This document shows, in pieces, positions 1 to 7,930 of a DNA stretch of 64,000 bases (the stretch's first letter is position 1; every line of letters begins with the position of its first letter). Source of the DNA: Rugamonas aquatica (GTDB lineage Bacteria; Pseudomonadota; Gammaproteobacteria; Burkholderiales; Burkholderiaceae_D). Position numbers and translations under genes: made by a program. The stretch spans positions 186,001 to 250,000 of the forward strand of contig NZ_WHUG01000004.1 in NCBI RefSeq assembly GCF_009380215.1, read 5' to 3'. Below the pieces are notes generated by a model. It saw only the letters and a program-made list of their open reading frames with translations. It was not told the DNA's origin and ran no database searches.

Positions 1-484
1 GCTCGGCGGCGATCGCCTGCGGCATGATGCTGGTGCCGGACGGGATGCCGAAGGCTTGCGCCAGGCCGATGCCCAAGGCCAGCACGTAGATGATCATCAG
101 CGTCAGGTGGGCGTTCAGGTCCAGCGTCACGGACAGTGATGCGCTCAGCGATACGGTCATGGTCGGCTGGTTGTTCAGCACCAGCAGGGTCAGCAGGCCG
201 AGCAGCAGGGCGTTGGCGTATTTGCTCAGCATCAGCACGCGCTTGGGCGAGTAGCGGTCCACCACGGCGCCGCCGATCAGGATGAAGATGGCGCGCGGCA
301 CGCTCATCAGCGCGATGACCAGGCCCAGCGCCAGCGTGTCGCCGGTCAGCTTGAGCACCAGCCAGGGCAGGGCCACCATCGTCAGTTGATCGCCCAGCAT
401 GGAGATCACTCCGCCGCGCAACAGCCATTTGAAGTTGTGGTTGCGCATCAAGGCCGCGCGTTGCAGTTTTTTCGGATCGTCCAT
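1..484 (-). CDS. MFS transporter, N-terminal part (runs off the left edge)
   Basis: The visible 161 codons begin at an ATG at 484 and leave the window. A short basic N-terminus is followed by several hydrophobic segments. The loop after the second one reads GGAVVDRYSPKR, which fits motif A (G-x3-D-R-x-G/S-x-R/K-R) of the major facilitator superfamily. This should be an inner-membrane, proton-driven exporter of small molecules, but the substrate cannot be read from this part. The start lies 14 nt after the stop of the MarR gene on the same strand, so the two probably form an operon in which the regulator controls its own exporter, a common arrangement for drug or organic-acid efflux. The family is clear; the substrate is unknown. 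Confidence 0.85.
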   Translation of the reverse strand, partial: MDDPKKLQRAALMRNHNFKWLLRGGVISMLGDQLTMVALPWLVLKLTGDTLALGLVIALMSVPRAIFILIGGAVVDRYSPKRVLMLSKYANALLLGLLTLLVLNNQPTMTVSLSASLSVTLDLNAHLTLMIIYVLALGIGLAQAFGIPSGTSIMPQAIAAE

Positions 485-498
485 GGTGGCGGTCTCGT

Positions 499-981
499 TC
501 AGGAGTTGGAGGCGTTCATGCCGGCGATGAGGGCGAGTGCGCCGCTCAGTTCGTCGAAATGCGCGGTGGGGCAGTTGCGCAGCAATTCCTTGCTGATCTG
601 CTCGGCCACGGTGATGGCGTTGGCCAGCAGCTCGCGGCCGGTGGCGGTGATGGCGGCGTAGGCGACGCGGGCGTCACGCGGGTCTTGCTGGCGTTCGACC
701 AGGCCGATCTTTTCCAGCGGCAGCAGGGTGCGGGTGACGCCGGACGCGGTCAGGCCCTGGCGCTCGGCCAGGTCGACGCGGCGCAGGCGGCCGCCGGGGG
801 CGCGGTTCAGGTAGTGCAGCAGCATGAAGTCGCCGAAGCTGATGCCGTGGTAGCCGCCCAGCACTTGGTCGAGCCGGCGCACCAGCGCGGCCTGGGCGCG
901 CGCCAGGCGCAGGGCAAATTCCAGGCTCGGACTGACGTCGGCCGGGATGTCTTGATTCATCTCTTGATTGATCTCGCTCAT
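499..981 (-). CDS. MarR-family transcriptional regulator
   Basis: This 160-residue protein has the size and layout of a MarR winged-helix dimer. It has an N-terminal dimerisation helix, a recognition helix region LAERQGLTASGVTRTL, and a wing with the typical DPRDAR motif followed by AYAAIT. I chose the ATG at 981 because a good ribosome-binding site (AAGGAAC) lies just upstream. An in-frame ATG at 1056 would add 25 poorly conserved residues and run through the presumed operator. It lies directly upstream of an MFS gene on the same strand and diverges from an antiporter gene. The overlapping inverted repeats at 1024-1057 are plausible binding sites, suggesting autoregulation relieved by a ligand. 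The ligand is not deducible. Confidence 0.9.
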   Translation of the reverse strand: MSEINQEMNQDIPADVSPSLEFALRLARAQAALVRRLDQVLGGYHGISFGDFMLLHYLNRAPGGRLRRVDLAERQGLTASGVTRTLLPLEKIGLVERQQDPRDARVAYAAITATGRELLANAITVAEQISKELLRNCPTAHFDELSGALALIAGMNASNS

Positions 982-1023
982 GCTCGTTCCTTTTGTTGAT
1001 TTGTTCTTGATAAATACCTGATT

Positions 1024-1057
1024 AAGCAAGTATATCGTAATTGCTTGCGTACGCAAG
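1024..1057. promoter_or_regulatory. Overlapping inverted repeats, probable MarR operator
   Basis: Two dyads overlap here. One is a perfect 14-bp palindrome, cttgcgtacgcaag, at 1044-1057. The other has arms aagcaa (1024-1029) and ttgctt (1041-1046). They sit 43-76 bp upstream of the chosen MarR start and in the divergent promoter region of the antiporter gene. The size and symmetry suit a MarR dimer. Binding by this MarR is an inference. Confidence 0.5.
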
Positions 1058-1181
1058 TATTTTTTTGCACTTTACGCCACAGAATTCAAACTACAGTTTT
1101 TTGCCGTGGCAGTTCGGCGCTAGAATTGCTACGGCTTAAGAAAAGCTTTACCTAAACTACAGAAAAATAACGGAGACTTTT

Positions 1182-2387
1182 ATGCACATGGGCACCACCG
1201 AGATCTTCCTGATCGCGATGATGATAATTTTTAGCGTGCCGTACCTGATCTGGCGCTTCGGCAACACCGACTACTACGCGCCGCTGGTGGTGGTGCAGAT
1301 CATCACCGGCATCCTGCTGGGGCCGGGCATCATGGGCCGTGCCTATCCGGAGTACTACAGTTTCGTGTTCAACCCGCAGGTGGTGCAGTCGCTCAACGGC
1401 GTGGCCTGGTGGGCGGTGATGATCTTCGTGATGATCGCCGGTATCGAGCTGGACTTGAAGAAGGCCTGGGAGCACCGCCGCGAAAGCACCATCACCGCCG
1501 GCCTGGCGCTGGGCACGCCGCTGGTGTTCGGCTGCATCGCCGCGCTGGGCCTGGTCGGCTACGCCGGCTGGATGGGGCCGAAGGCGCAAAGCTGGCAGTT
1601 CGTGCTGGGCGTGGGCATGGCTTGCGCGGTGACGGCGCTGCCCATCCTGATCCTATTGATGGAAAAACTGGAAATCCTGCGCCAGCCCATCGGCCAGCGC
1701 ATTCTGCGCTACGCCAGCCTGGACGATATCGCCATCTGGGGCGTGCTGGCCGTGATCCTGCTGGACTGGGACCGCGTCGGCCGCCAGCTGGGCTTCCTGG
1801 TGGTGTTTGCCGTCGCGACCAAACTGTTCCGCATGATGATGGTGCGGCTGGAGGAGCGCGACCGCTGGTATGTGTCCTTCATCTGGCTGGCGGTGTGCGC
1901 GTTCGCCGCAGACTGGGCCGGCCTGCACTACATGGTCGGCGCCTTCCTGGCCGGCGCGGTGATGGATGCGGACTGGTTCAACCAGGAGAAAATGGACTTC
2001 CTGCGCGCCAATGTGCTGATGGCCATCATGCCGGTGTTCTTCCTCAGCACCGGCCTGCGCACCAACTGGGCGGTGGGCGGTTCGGCCGTATTCATCGTGG
2101 CGGCGGTGCTGTTAATCGCTTCGGTCAGCGGCAAGCTGGCCGGCATCCATATCGCCGGCAAGATCCTCAAGTGGGGGCCGGGCGAAGCGTCCATCATCGG
2201 CTGGCTGTTGCAGACCAAGGCGCTGATCATGATCATTTTCGTCAATATCCTGCTCGACAAGCAGATCATCACCAGCGAGACCTTCACCGCGCTGCTGCTG
2301 ATGGCGATCGGCAGCACGATGCTGACGGTGCCGATGGTGTACCCGAAATTGCAACGGGTGGCGCAGCTCATCTTCAAAACCAGCTGA
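1182..2387 (+). CDS. Cation/proton antiporter (CPA2, KefB-type membrane domain)
   Basis: This 401-residue, very hydrophobic protein has about 11-12 predicted membrane helices and resembles the Na+/H+ exchanger domain of the CPA2 family. It includes the early ITGILLGPGI motif, the LDDIAIWGV segment in mid-protein that carries the family's paired acidic residues, and GAFLAGAVM followed by a late FFLSTGLRTN motif. The length covers the membrane domain only, with no C-terminal RCK/TrkA nucleotide-binding domain, so it is not a full KefB/KefC. It is expected to exchange Na+ or K+ for H+ across the inner membrane. It diverges from the MarR-MFS operon, and the shared upstream region may couple their expression. 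An alternative start two codons on (MGTTEIF) is possible. Confidence 0.88.
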   Translation: MHMGTTEIFLIAMMIIFSVPYLIWRFGNTDYYAPLVVVQIITGILLGPGIMGRAYPEYYSFVFNPQVVQSLNGVAWWAVMIFVMIAGIELDLKKAWEHRRESTITAGLALGTPLVFGCIAALGLVGYAGWMGPKAQSWQFVLGVGMACAVTALPILILLMEKLEILRQPIGQRILRYASLDDIAIWGVLAVILLDWDRVGRQLGFLVVFAVATKLFRMMMVRLEERDRWYVSFIWLAVCAFAADWAGLHYMVGAFLAGAVMDADWFNQEKMDFLRANVLMAIMPVFFLSTGLRTNWAVGGSAVFIVAAVLLIASVSGKLAGIHIAGKILKWGPGEASIIGWLLQTKALIMIIFVNILLDKQIITSETFTALLLMAIGSTMLTVPMVYPKLQRVAQLIFKTS

Positions 2388-2399
2388 TATAATGCCGGG

Positions 2400-2648
2400 A
2401 TGAACGATACTACTCAACTCCCTCCGCTGCCCGATCGCCTGTCGATCGACCCGCGCAGCAAATTCCACGTTGCCGCCGTGTTCGAACACGATGTGGGCAT
2501 CCGTTTTAACGACAAAGAACGCCTGGACGTCGATGAGTACTGCATCAGCGAAGGCTGGATCAAAGTACCGGCCGGCAAAAGCCTGGACCGCTACGGCAAT
2601 CCTATGCTCATCAAGCTGAAAGGCAAGGTCGAAGCGTTTTACCGTTAA
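2400..2648 (+). CDS. DUF3297 family protein
   Basis: This is a small 82-residue protein with the conserved pattern LPDRLSIDPRSKFH near the N-terminus and the central GIRFNDKERLDVDEYC. Both are diagnostic of the DUF3297 family, whose function is unknown and whose members are of this length. It has no signal peptide or membrane segment and is presumably cytosolic. It begins 12 nt after the antiporter stop on the same strand and may be cotranscribed. A strong hairpin terminator follows at 2682-2722. Confidence 0.88.
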   Translation: MNDTTQLPPLPDRLSIDPRSKFHVAAVFEHDVGIRFNDKERLDVDEYCISEGWIKVPAGKSLDRYGNPMLIKLKGKVEAFYR

Positions 2649-2681
2649 TACAACGTTGATACAAACACTGTAATGCAAAAA

Positions 2682-2722
2682 CACCACCAGCACTGAACGC
2701 GTTCAGGCTGGTGGTTTTTTTT
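2682..2722. terminator. Rho-independent terminator, probably bidirectional
   Basis: A long stem has arms ccaccagc (2684-2691) and gctggtgg (2707-2714). It encloses a perfect palindrome at 2693-2706 and is followed by eight T on the plus strand, with an A-run before the left arm. It lies between the convergent DUF3297 and TonB-receptor genes and can serve both. Confidence 0.85.
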
Positions 2723-2728
2723 CGTCGG

Positions 2729-5700
2729 TCAGAACTTGTGGTTGTACTCCGCCGAGAAGCGCACCTGGCGTTCAGGCGCGCGGCCCAGCACCTGGTTGTA
2801 GTACGGGTTGATGGTGTCGGCGCCCGAGTTGTAGACCGGCTGGGTGGCCATGACGGTCTGGCGGTTCAGCAGGTTGAACACGTCGGCCTTCAGTGTCAGG
2901 CCCTTGAACCAGGCCGGCATGTAGGTCGCGTTCAAGGCCAGCCGCATATCGGTCGGCAGCGTGCCGGCCGAACCGCGCGGCGACAGTTTCTCGTCGCAGT
3001 AGAAGGTGGCCGCGCCGTACCAGCCGGCCGGGTTGTTGTTGACGTTGAGCGCCTTGGGCAGGTTGCCGATGCAGGACTTCGGTCCGCCGGAAACGATGTT
3101 GATGTTGGTGCCCACGCGCCACTCCGGCGTCAGCTGGTAGTAGCCGTAAGCCTTCAGCACATGCGTGTGGTTGTTCGGCAGCAGGCCATTGGCGCCGTCC
3201 ATCAGCTCGGGATAATCGAAGGCGGTGGTGGCGGCGATGTCGGCCTGGCCGATGTCGGATGCGACCTGGCCTTCCATATTGCCGCGGCTGCGCGACAGCG
3301 TGTAGTTCACCTTGCCATACCAGCCGTTGCGCAGCGGATGCTCGGCGAACAGATCCAGCGCGGTGTAGATGCGCTGCACTTTCGGCAGTCCGATATCTTC
3401 GGCCGACAGCGGCACCGTCACCAGCTTGCCGTCGCCGCCCAGGTCCAGTTCCAGCGTGTTGGCCTTGCCTGGATTGATCAGCAGGCAGGGCATGTTGTAG
3501 CGGCTGGCGTCGACCTTGTTGCGGCTTGCCCAGGCATTCACCGGACGCTGGTCGCACCAGTCTTCGATGGTGTTGCGCAGCGTGCGGTAGGTGAACTTGG
3601 CGCCCACGGTGTAAGACGGCGTCAGGGCCGCTTCGAAGCCCAGCGCCAGTTCATCCTGGTAGGTGGCGCCGAGGTTGCTGGCGGCGACCTGGTGCGGATC
3701 CTTGGGGTGGCCGTACTCATTACCTGCGGAGAAAGGCGGGCTGATTTCGGTCAGGCCGGTCGGCGCACCGGTTTTCGGATCGACGCCGGTGTAGGTGAAG
3801 TAGTGGTCGATGTGCACCGGGTTGCCCGCCAGGCGCAGCGCTACGCTGGTGGGGATTTGCAGATGGTAGCGGCCGGCGTTGGCGAAGAGCTTCAGGCTGC
3901 TGTCGCCGCGCGCGTCCCAGGCCGCGCCCAGGCGTGGCGCCAGCATGTGGCGCTGCTCGGCATAGGCGACGCCGGCGCTGTTCTTGTTGGTGAACTGTTC
4001 GTTGCGCAGGCCCAGGTCCAGCAGGATCCTGTCAGTGATCTGCCAGCGGTCCTGCACGTACTGCGCGCTCTGGTCGGTCTGCGGCGAGGCCGCATCGCTC
4101 TGGTGGTACTCGTCCACGTAGTAGCCCTGGGTGCCGTAGCCGCCGCCGGATGCGGGCGAGCGGCCGCCTGGCACCGTTGCGTTCGGATTGGTCGAGCGCG
4201 AGTAAATCCAGCTGCCGCCGCCCGCCAGCGACGAGCCGTTGATGGAGGAGACGTTGTTGTGGTCGATACCGGCGCGCAGGCCGTGGTCGCCCAGCTTGTA
4301 CTCGACATCCAGACGCAGCGTCGATTGCTTGTCTTCGGCATTGGCGACCTGCATGGTGCCGCCTATGGTCTGCGGGTTGCTGTAGACCAGGCCGGGCACT
4401 TGCGCGCGCGCCGGCGCCGACACCTGGTAGATGCCCGGCACATAGCCTTCGGTGCTTTGCGGGTAGGTCGACTTGAAGCGGCCGGCCAGTGCCGTCACGG
4501 TCAGGCGGTCGGTCAGGAAGCCGGTGTACTTGAGGATGGAGTCGTTGGTGATGGCGCCGTCGCCGGTCACGCCGTCTGCGCGCACGTTGGTGCGTTGCAG
4601 GTCGGTGTAGCTGAAGCCGTAGTTTTGCTGGGTCTTCTTGGTCTCGTCGTGGATCTGGGTGAATTCCAGACGGTGATCGTCGTTGATGTTGTAATCGAGT
4701 TTGACCAGGTAGCGCGGCGTGCGGCTCTCGCGTTCGGTCCAGCCGTTGGTCTTGTTGGTCGAATCGGAATCCTTGCTGATGTAGGCGGTGTTGAAGCGGT
4801 CCTGCTCCACGTTGGCGAACACGAACAGCTTGTCCTTGATGAGCGGTCCGCCGACATAGGCGCTGCCGAAGACATCGTTGGCGGTGTTGGCGCCGCGATA
4901 GGTCAGCAGCTTGCCATCGGTGGCCGGGTTGGCGCCGGTTTGCGGATAGTAGGTGTCCTCCGGTTTGGCGCGCAGCTTGTTGGGCGTGTACTGCAATACC
5001 GCGCCGGCTTCCCAGCGGTTGGTGCCGCTCTTGGTGGTGATGTTGACCACGCCGCCGGTGGAGCGGCCGAATTCTGCGCTGTAGCCGCCTTGCAGTATCT
5101 GCGCCTGAGCGATGGCGAAGAAGGGCAGGGTGGTCGAGCCGATCTGCTTGTACACATTGGTGACGGGGAAGCCGTTGATGTAGTACGAGTTCTCCGACAC
5201 GCCCGCGCCGCCGAAGCTGTCGCCGCCGATGCGCGGATTGCCGCGCGCGGTGCTGGGCGCCAGCTGGATGATGCCCGAGATGCTCTGCGCCACCGGCAGC
5301 GCTTCCAGTTCGCGCGCGGTGAAGACGGCGCCGTTGTTGGTGTTGCTGACGTCGATGGTGCGGCGGCGGGTCGTTACGGTGACCGCTTGCAGGGCTTCGA
5401 ACGAAGCTTCGACGCCCTGGCCGATCAAGGCTTCCACTTCCAGCGTGCGTTCGATTTCGCCATTCCGCATCAGCATGACCTTGTAGCTGCCCGGTTGCAT
5501 GGAGGTGGCCTGATAGCGACCGCTGGCGTCCGGATGGACCGTGCGGCGCGCGCCGGTGGCGATGTTCTCCAATACCACGCTGGTGCCGTTGTGATTGGCG
5601 ATCTGGCCGAAGATGATGCCGGTGGCGTTCGATTGGGCATAGGCTGGTGCGGTAATGCCGCCGGACAGCAGGGCTCCGCCGAAAGCCAGCGCGAGGGCGT

Positions 5701-5734
5701 GGGCTACAAGCGTCATCCGGATGGGGTTCTTCAT
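2729..5734 (-). CDS. TonB-dependent receptor, Oar-like
   Basis: This 1001-residue outer-membrane receptor has an N-terminal signal peptide ending near APAYAQ. A carboxypeptidase-regulatory-like domain follows at about residues 37-115 (GRYQATSMQPGSYKV). The plug domain is at about 125-240 (SYYINGFPVTNVY, FGRSTGGVVNITTKSGTN), followed by a large beta-barrel ending in the aromatic-terminated EYNHKF. These are hallmarks of Oar-like receptors that import large ligands using TonB energy. The start at 5734 has AGGAGA upstream. It is the last gene of a leftward run with two glycosidases and a LysR regulator, so uptake of a glucan or galactan-type oligosaccharide is the likely role. The ligand itself is inferred only from the neighbours. 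Confidence 0.92.
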   Translation of the reverse strand: MKNPIRMTLVAHALALAFGGALLSGGITAPAYAQSNATGIIFGQIANHNGTSVVLENIATGARRTVHPDASGRYQATSMQPGSYKVMLMRNGEIERTLEVEALIGQGVEASFEALQAVTVTTRRRTIDVSNTNNGAVFTARELEALPVAQSISGIIQLAPSTARGNPRIGGDSFGGAGVSENSYYINGFPVTNVYKQIGSTTLPFFAIAQAQILQGGYSAEFGRSTGGVVNITTKSGTNRWEAGAVLQYTPNKLRAKPEDTYYPQTGANPATDGKLLTYRGANTANDVFGSAYVGGPLIKDKLFVFANVEQDRFNTAYISKDSDSTNKTNGWTERESRTPRYLVKLDYNINDDHRLEFTQIHDETKKTQQNYGFSYTDLQRTNVRADGVTGDGAITNDSILKYTGFLTDRLTVTALAGRFKSTYPQSTEGYVPGIYQVSAPARAQVPGLVYSNPQTIGGTMQVANAEDKQSTLRLDVEYKLGDHGLRAGIDHNNVSSINGSSLAGGGSWIYSRSTNPNATVPGGRSPASGGGYGTQGYYVDEYHQSDAASPQTDQSAQYVQDRWQITDRILLDLGLRNEQFTNKNSAGVAYAEQRHMLAPRLGAAWDARGDSSLKLFANAGRYHLQIPTSVALRLAGNPVHIDHYFTYTGVDPKTGAPTGLTEISPPFSAGNEYGHPKDPHQVAASNLGATYQDELALGFEAALTPSYTVGAKFTYRTLRNTIEDWCDQRPVNAWASRNKVDASRYNMPCLLINPGKANTLELDLGGDGKLVTVPLSAEDIGLPKVQRIYTALDLFAEHPLRNGWYGKVNYTLSRSRGNMEGQVASDIGQADIAATTAFDYPELMDGANGLLPNNHTHVLKAYGYYQLTPEWRVGTNINIVSGGPKSCIGNLPKALNVNNNPAGWYGAATFYCDEKLSPRGSAGTLPTDMRLALNATYMPAWFKGLTLKADVFNLLNRQTVMATQPVYNSGADTINPYYNQVLGRAPERQVRFSAEYNHKF

Positions 5735-5759
5735 GATGTCTCCTAGTCGTTTTTATGAT

Positions 5760-5784
5760 GGTCGGCCACCACGGGCAGCCGACC
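5760..5784 (-). promoter_or_regulatory. Hairpin in the leader of the TonB receptor gene
   Basis: Perfect 7-bp arms ggtcggc (5760-5766) and gccgacc (5778-5784) lie 25-50 nt upstream of the receptor start codon. There is no T-run after the stem in the minus direction, so it is not an ordinary terminator. It could be a regulatory leader structure or processing site within the operon. Confidence 0.3.
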
Positions 5785-5862
5785 AAGACATACTAGGGAA
5801 GGAGGCGTTAGCGATCTAATGAATCTTTGGTCGCTACCATTGCTGAAAACGATATGCGGAGT

Positions 5863-7917
5863 TTATTCGGGCAGCGTGATCTGCAACGGCGCCTTGCCGT
5901 CCCAGGCTTTATCGAACAAGGTCTTGCCGTCCAGGCGCACCAGCACGCGTTGCGCCGGCTGGCCTGGACGCAGGCGCGTCGTCACCAGATCGAGGCCTTC
6001 GCCTGTACCACCCGCGCCGAACGCGCGTATGCGCCGCAAGGCCATGCGCGGCCAGCCCTTGGGCAGACGTGGCGCGAAGCTGAAGCTGCGCAGGCCTGTC
6101 GCCTCGATGCCGAACAAGCCTTCCGTCATCACCCGCGCATACAACCCGCTTTCTGCCGACAGGTGGCGTTGCTGGCCTTCCGGCCAGGCTTCCACTGCAT
6201 ACGGTACGTGCTCGCCCAGCAGGCGGCGGCCGGAGTAGTAGCGCAGATAGGGCATGGTGCGTTCCAGTTCGCCCGCTTTCAACAGGCCGCGCAACGCGTA
6301 CAAGGTGGCGCGGTCCCAGAAGGTTTTGTCGCCTGCCTCGGTCAGCACGCCGTTCTCCGACCACAGTTGCGGCGACAGCAGCGCGTCGATGGTGCCGCGT
6401 TGGCGTTCGTTGATCCCCAGCGCCAGCGGCAGCGCGATCCAGGCGCGCAGCTTGTCGTTGCCGGCGTAGTAGCGATAGGTGTCGTAGCCGCCGATGGATG
6501 TGCCGAAGTGGCGTTCGATGGCGGTGCGTTGTTCCTGCGCCTCCTGCCGCAGCGCTGCGGCGCGCTGCGCGTCGCCCAGGGCCGCGTTCAGGCGCGCGGC
6601 GCCGGTCAGGCCGCCGTAGGCCAGTACGTTGGTCGACAGGTTGGCTTTGCCGGATGGGAAGCGGCCTTCCAGTTCGTCGCTGTCGGAATGGACGATGCCT
6701 TCGCCGTCGCGCTGACGGCGCGTGAATTCCAGACACCAGTCGATCAAGGGCAGCAGCTGGCGCGCGGTGCCGGCGTCGCCCTGGGCCAGTGCGAACTGGC
6801 TGGCGCCGTAGGAGATCATGGCGCAGTCGCCGCGGTCGCCGGCGCCGTTCCAGTAGCTGCGTCCTTCTGCGACGATGGAGGAGGGCAGCGGCCGGTACTC
6901 GGGATTCATGTAGCGGGCGAACAGGCCGAAGCTGGTCAGCGCGCTCTGCACGGCGGCGCGGTCGCCCAGGTAGGGGAAGAAGGGATTGACGTATTCGGCC
7001 TGGTCGTTGGCCCAGACGGCGGCGTAGTAGCGCGTGCCGCCCGGTCCGTGCAGCAGGCCGCCGCGTGTGGCGAATACGCTTTCGGCGGCGCGCACTTTGG
7101 AGAAGGCGAACATGGCGTCGAGTACAGGGTCCGGCGTTTCGAGTACTAACTCGTTGCGCCATTGTGCGACTTTGCGGGCGCGCGCTTGCAGTGCTTCGTC
7201 CGCATCCACGTACACCATCTCGTTTTGCAGGCGGCCGCTGATGATGACGTCGACGTGCACGCGCGCGCCCGGCGCCAGCGTGCCTTCGTGCGCCGCCGAC
7301 TGCACGGCGATGACGTAGGCGCCGTGCGTGCCGCGTTCGGCCGGCGTGGTCTCGCTGTTCTCCAGCGCGGCGAAGCTGTAACGACGGGCGGTCTTGCCGT
7401 TGTTGACCAGTTCCAGCCGCTCCACCAGCGCCGGTTCGTCCGGCGACGGCGTCAGCGTGCGGTTCAGCAGCAGGCCGGGCGCCAGTTCGGATTGCAGACT
7501 GAGTTGGCCGTCGAAGCGTACTTGCCGCAGGCGCTCGGCGGCGACTGGTGCGCCGTCGATGGCGATGGCGGGCGTGGCCTCGGGACCGAACTTGCGTATC
7601 AGGCTGGCGTGCGTGTCGTCGGGGATGATGCGCAGCATCGGCCATACCACGGTACGCGTCAGCAGCAGCGTGCCGTCGGCTTGGCTGCCGTAGTCGATCA
7701 CCGCGGAGACCTGGCGGCCGCTCATCTCCAGCTGGTCGCGATGGGTGTCGCCGACTTGCCAGCGGATGGCGTTGCCGTCGATCTGCCAGCGCGGCGTGAA
7801 GGCGGGTGGCGCTGCGTGGATCGCGCTGGCTGCGTGCGCGGTGGCTATGGTGGCGGCGAAGGCGGCGGCCAATGCGGCGGCCAGTACGGCCGCGCGCGGG
7901 CGAGTTTGTTTGTGCAT
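5863..7917 (-). CDS. Secreted six-hairpin (alpha/alpha-barrel) glycosidase
   Basis: This 684-residue protein has a clear signal peptide (basic MHKQTRPR, then an alanine-rich core ending in AHA). The N-terminal 250 residues look like a beta-sandwich. The rest resembles the six-hairpin glycosidase fold shared by GH15, GH65, GH78 and related families, with VWANDQAEYVNPFFPYLGD and SYWNGAGDRGDCAMISYGA in the barrel. I cannot place it in a specific GH family or name the acid/base pair. The start at 7917 has AAGGAG overlapping the GH97 stop codon, only 13 nt away, so the two genes are translationally close. With GH97 and the TonB receptor it forms a saccharide-degradation module acting in the periplasm or at the surface. 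Confidence 0.75.
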   Translation of the reverse strand: MHKQTRPRAAVLAAALAAAFAATIATAHAASAIHAAPPAFTPRWQIDGNAIRWQVGDTHRDQLEMSGRQVSAVIDYGSQADGTLLLTRTVVWPMLRIIPDDTHASLIRKFGPEATPAIAIDGAPVAAERLRQVRFDGQLSLQSELAPGLLLNRTLTPSPDEPALVERLELVNNGKTARRYSFAALENSETTPAERGTHGAYVIAVQSAAHEGTLAPGARVHVDVIISGRLQNEMVYVDADEALQARARKVAQWRNELVLETPDPVLDAMFAFSKVRAAESVFATRGGLLHGPGGTRYYAAVWANDQAEYVNPFFPYLGDRAAVQSALTSFGLFARYMNPEYRPLPSSIVAEGRSYWNGAGDRGDCAMISYGASQFALAQGDAGTARQLLPLIDWCLEFTRRQRDGEGIVHSDSDELEGRFPSGKANLSTNVLAYGGLTGAARLNAALGDAQRAAALRQEAQEQRTAIERHFGTSIGGYDTYRYYAGNDKLRAWIALPLALGINERQRGTIDALLSPQLWSENGVLTEAGDKTFWDRATLYALRGLLKAGELERTMPYLRYYSGRRLLGEHVPYAVEAWPEGQQRHLSAESGLYARVMTEGLFGIEATGLRSFSFAPRLPKGWPRMALRRIRAFGAGGTGEGLDLVTTRLRPGQPAQRVLVRLDGKTLFDKAWDGKAPLQITLPE

Positions 7918-7930
7918 GCGGTGGTGCTCC

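Noticed and set aside
2711..5746. Plus-strand open frame of ~1011 codons across the TonB-receptor gene
   Set aside because: It is the antisense of a clear TonB-receptor reading frame; in high-GC DNA such shadows are expected. The product has no coherent domain and low-complexity composition.
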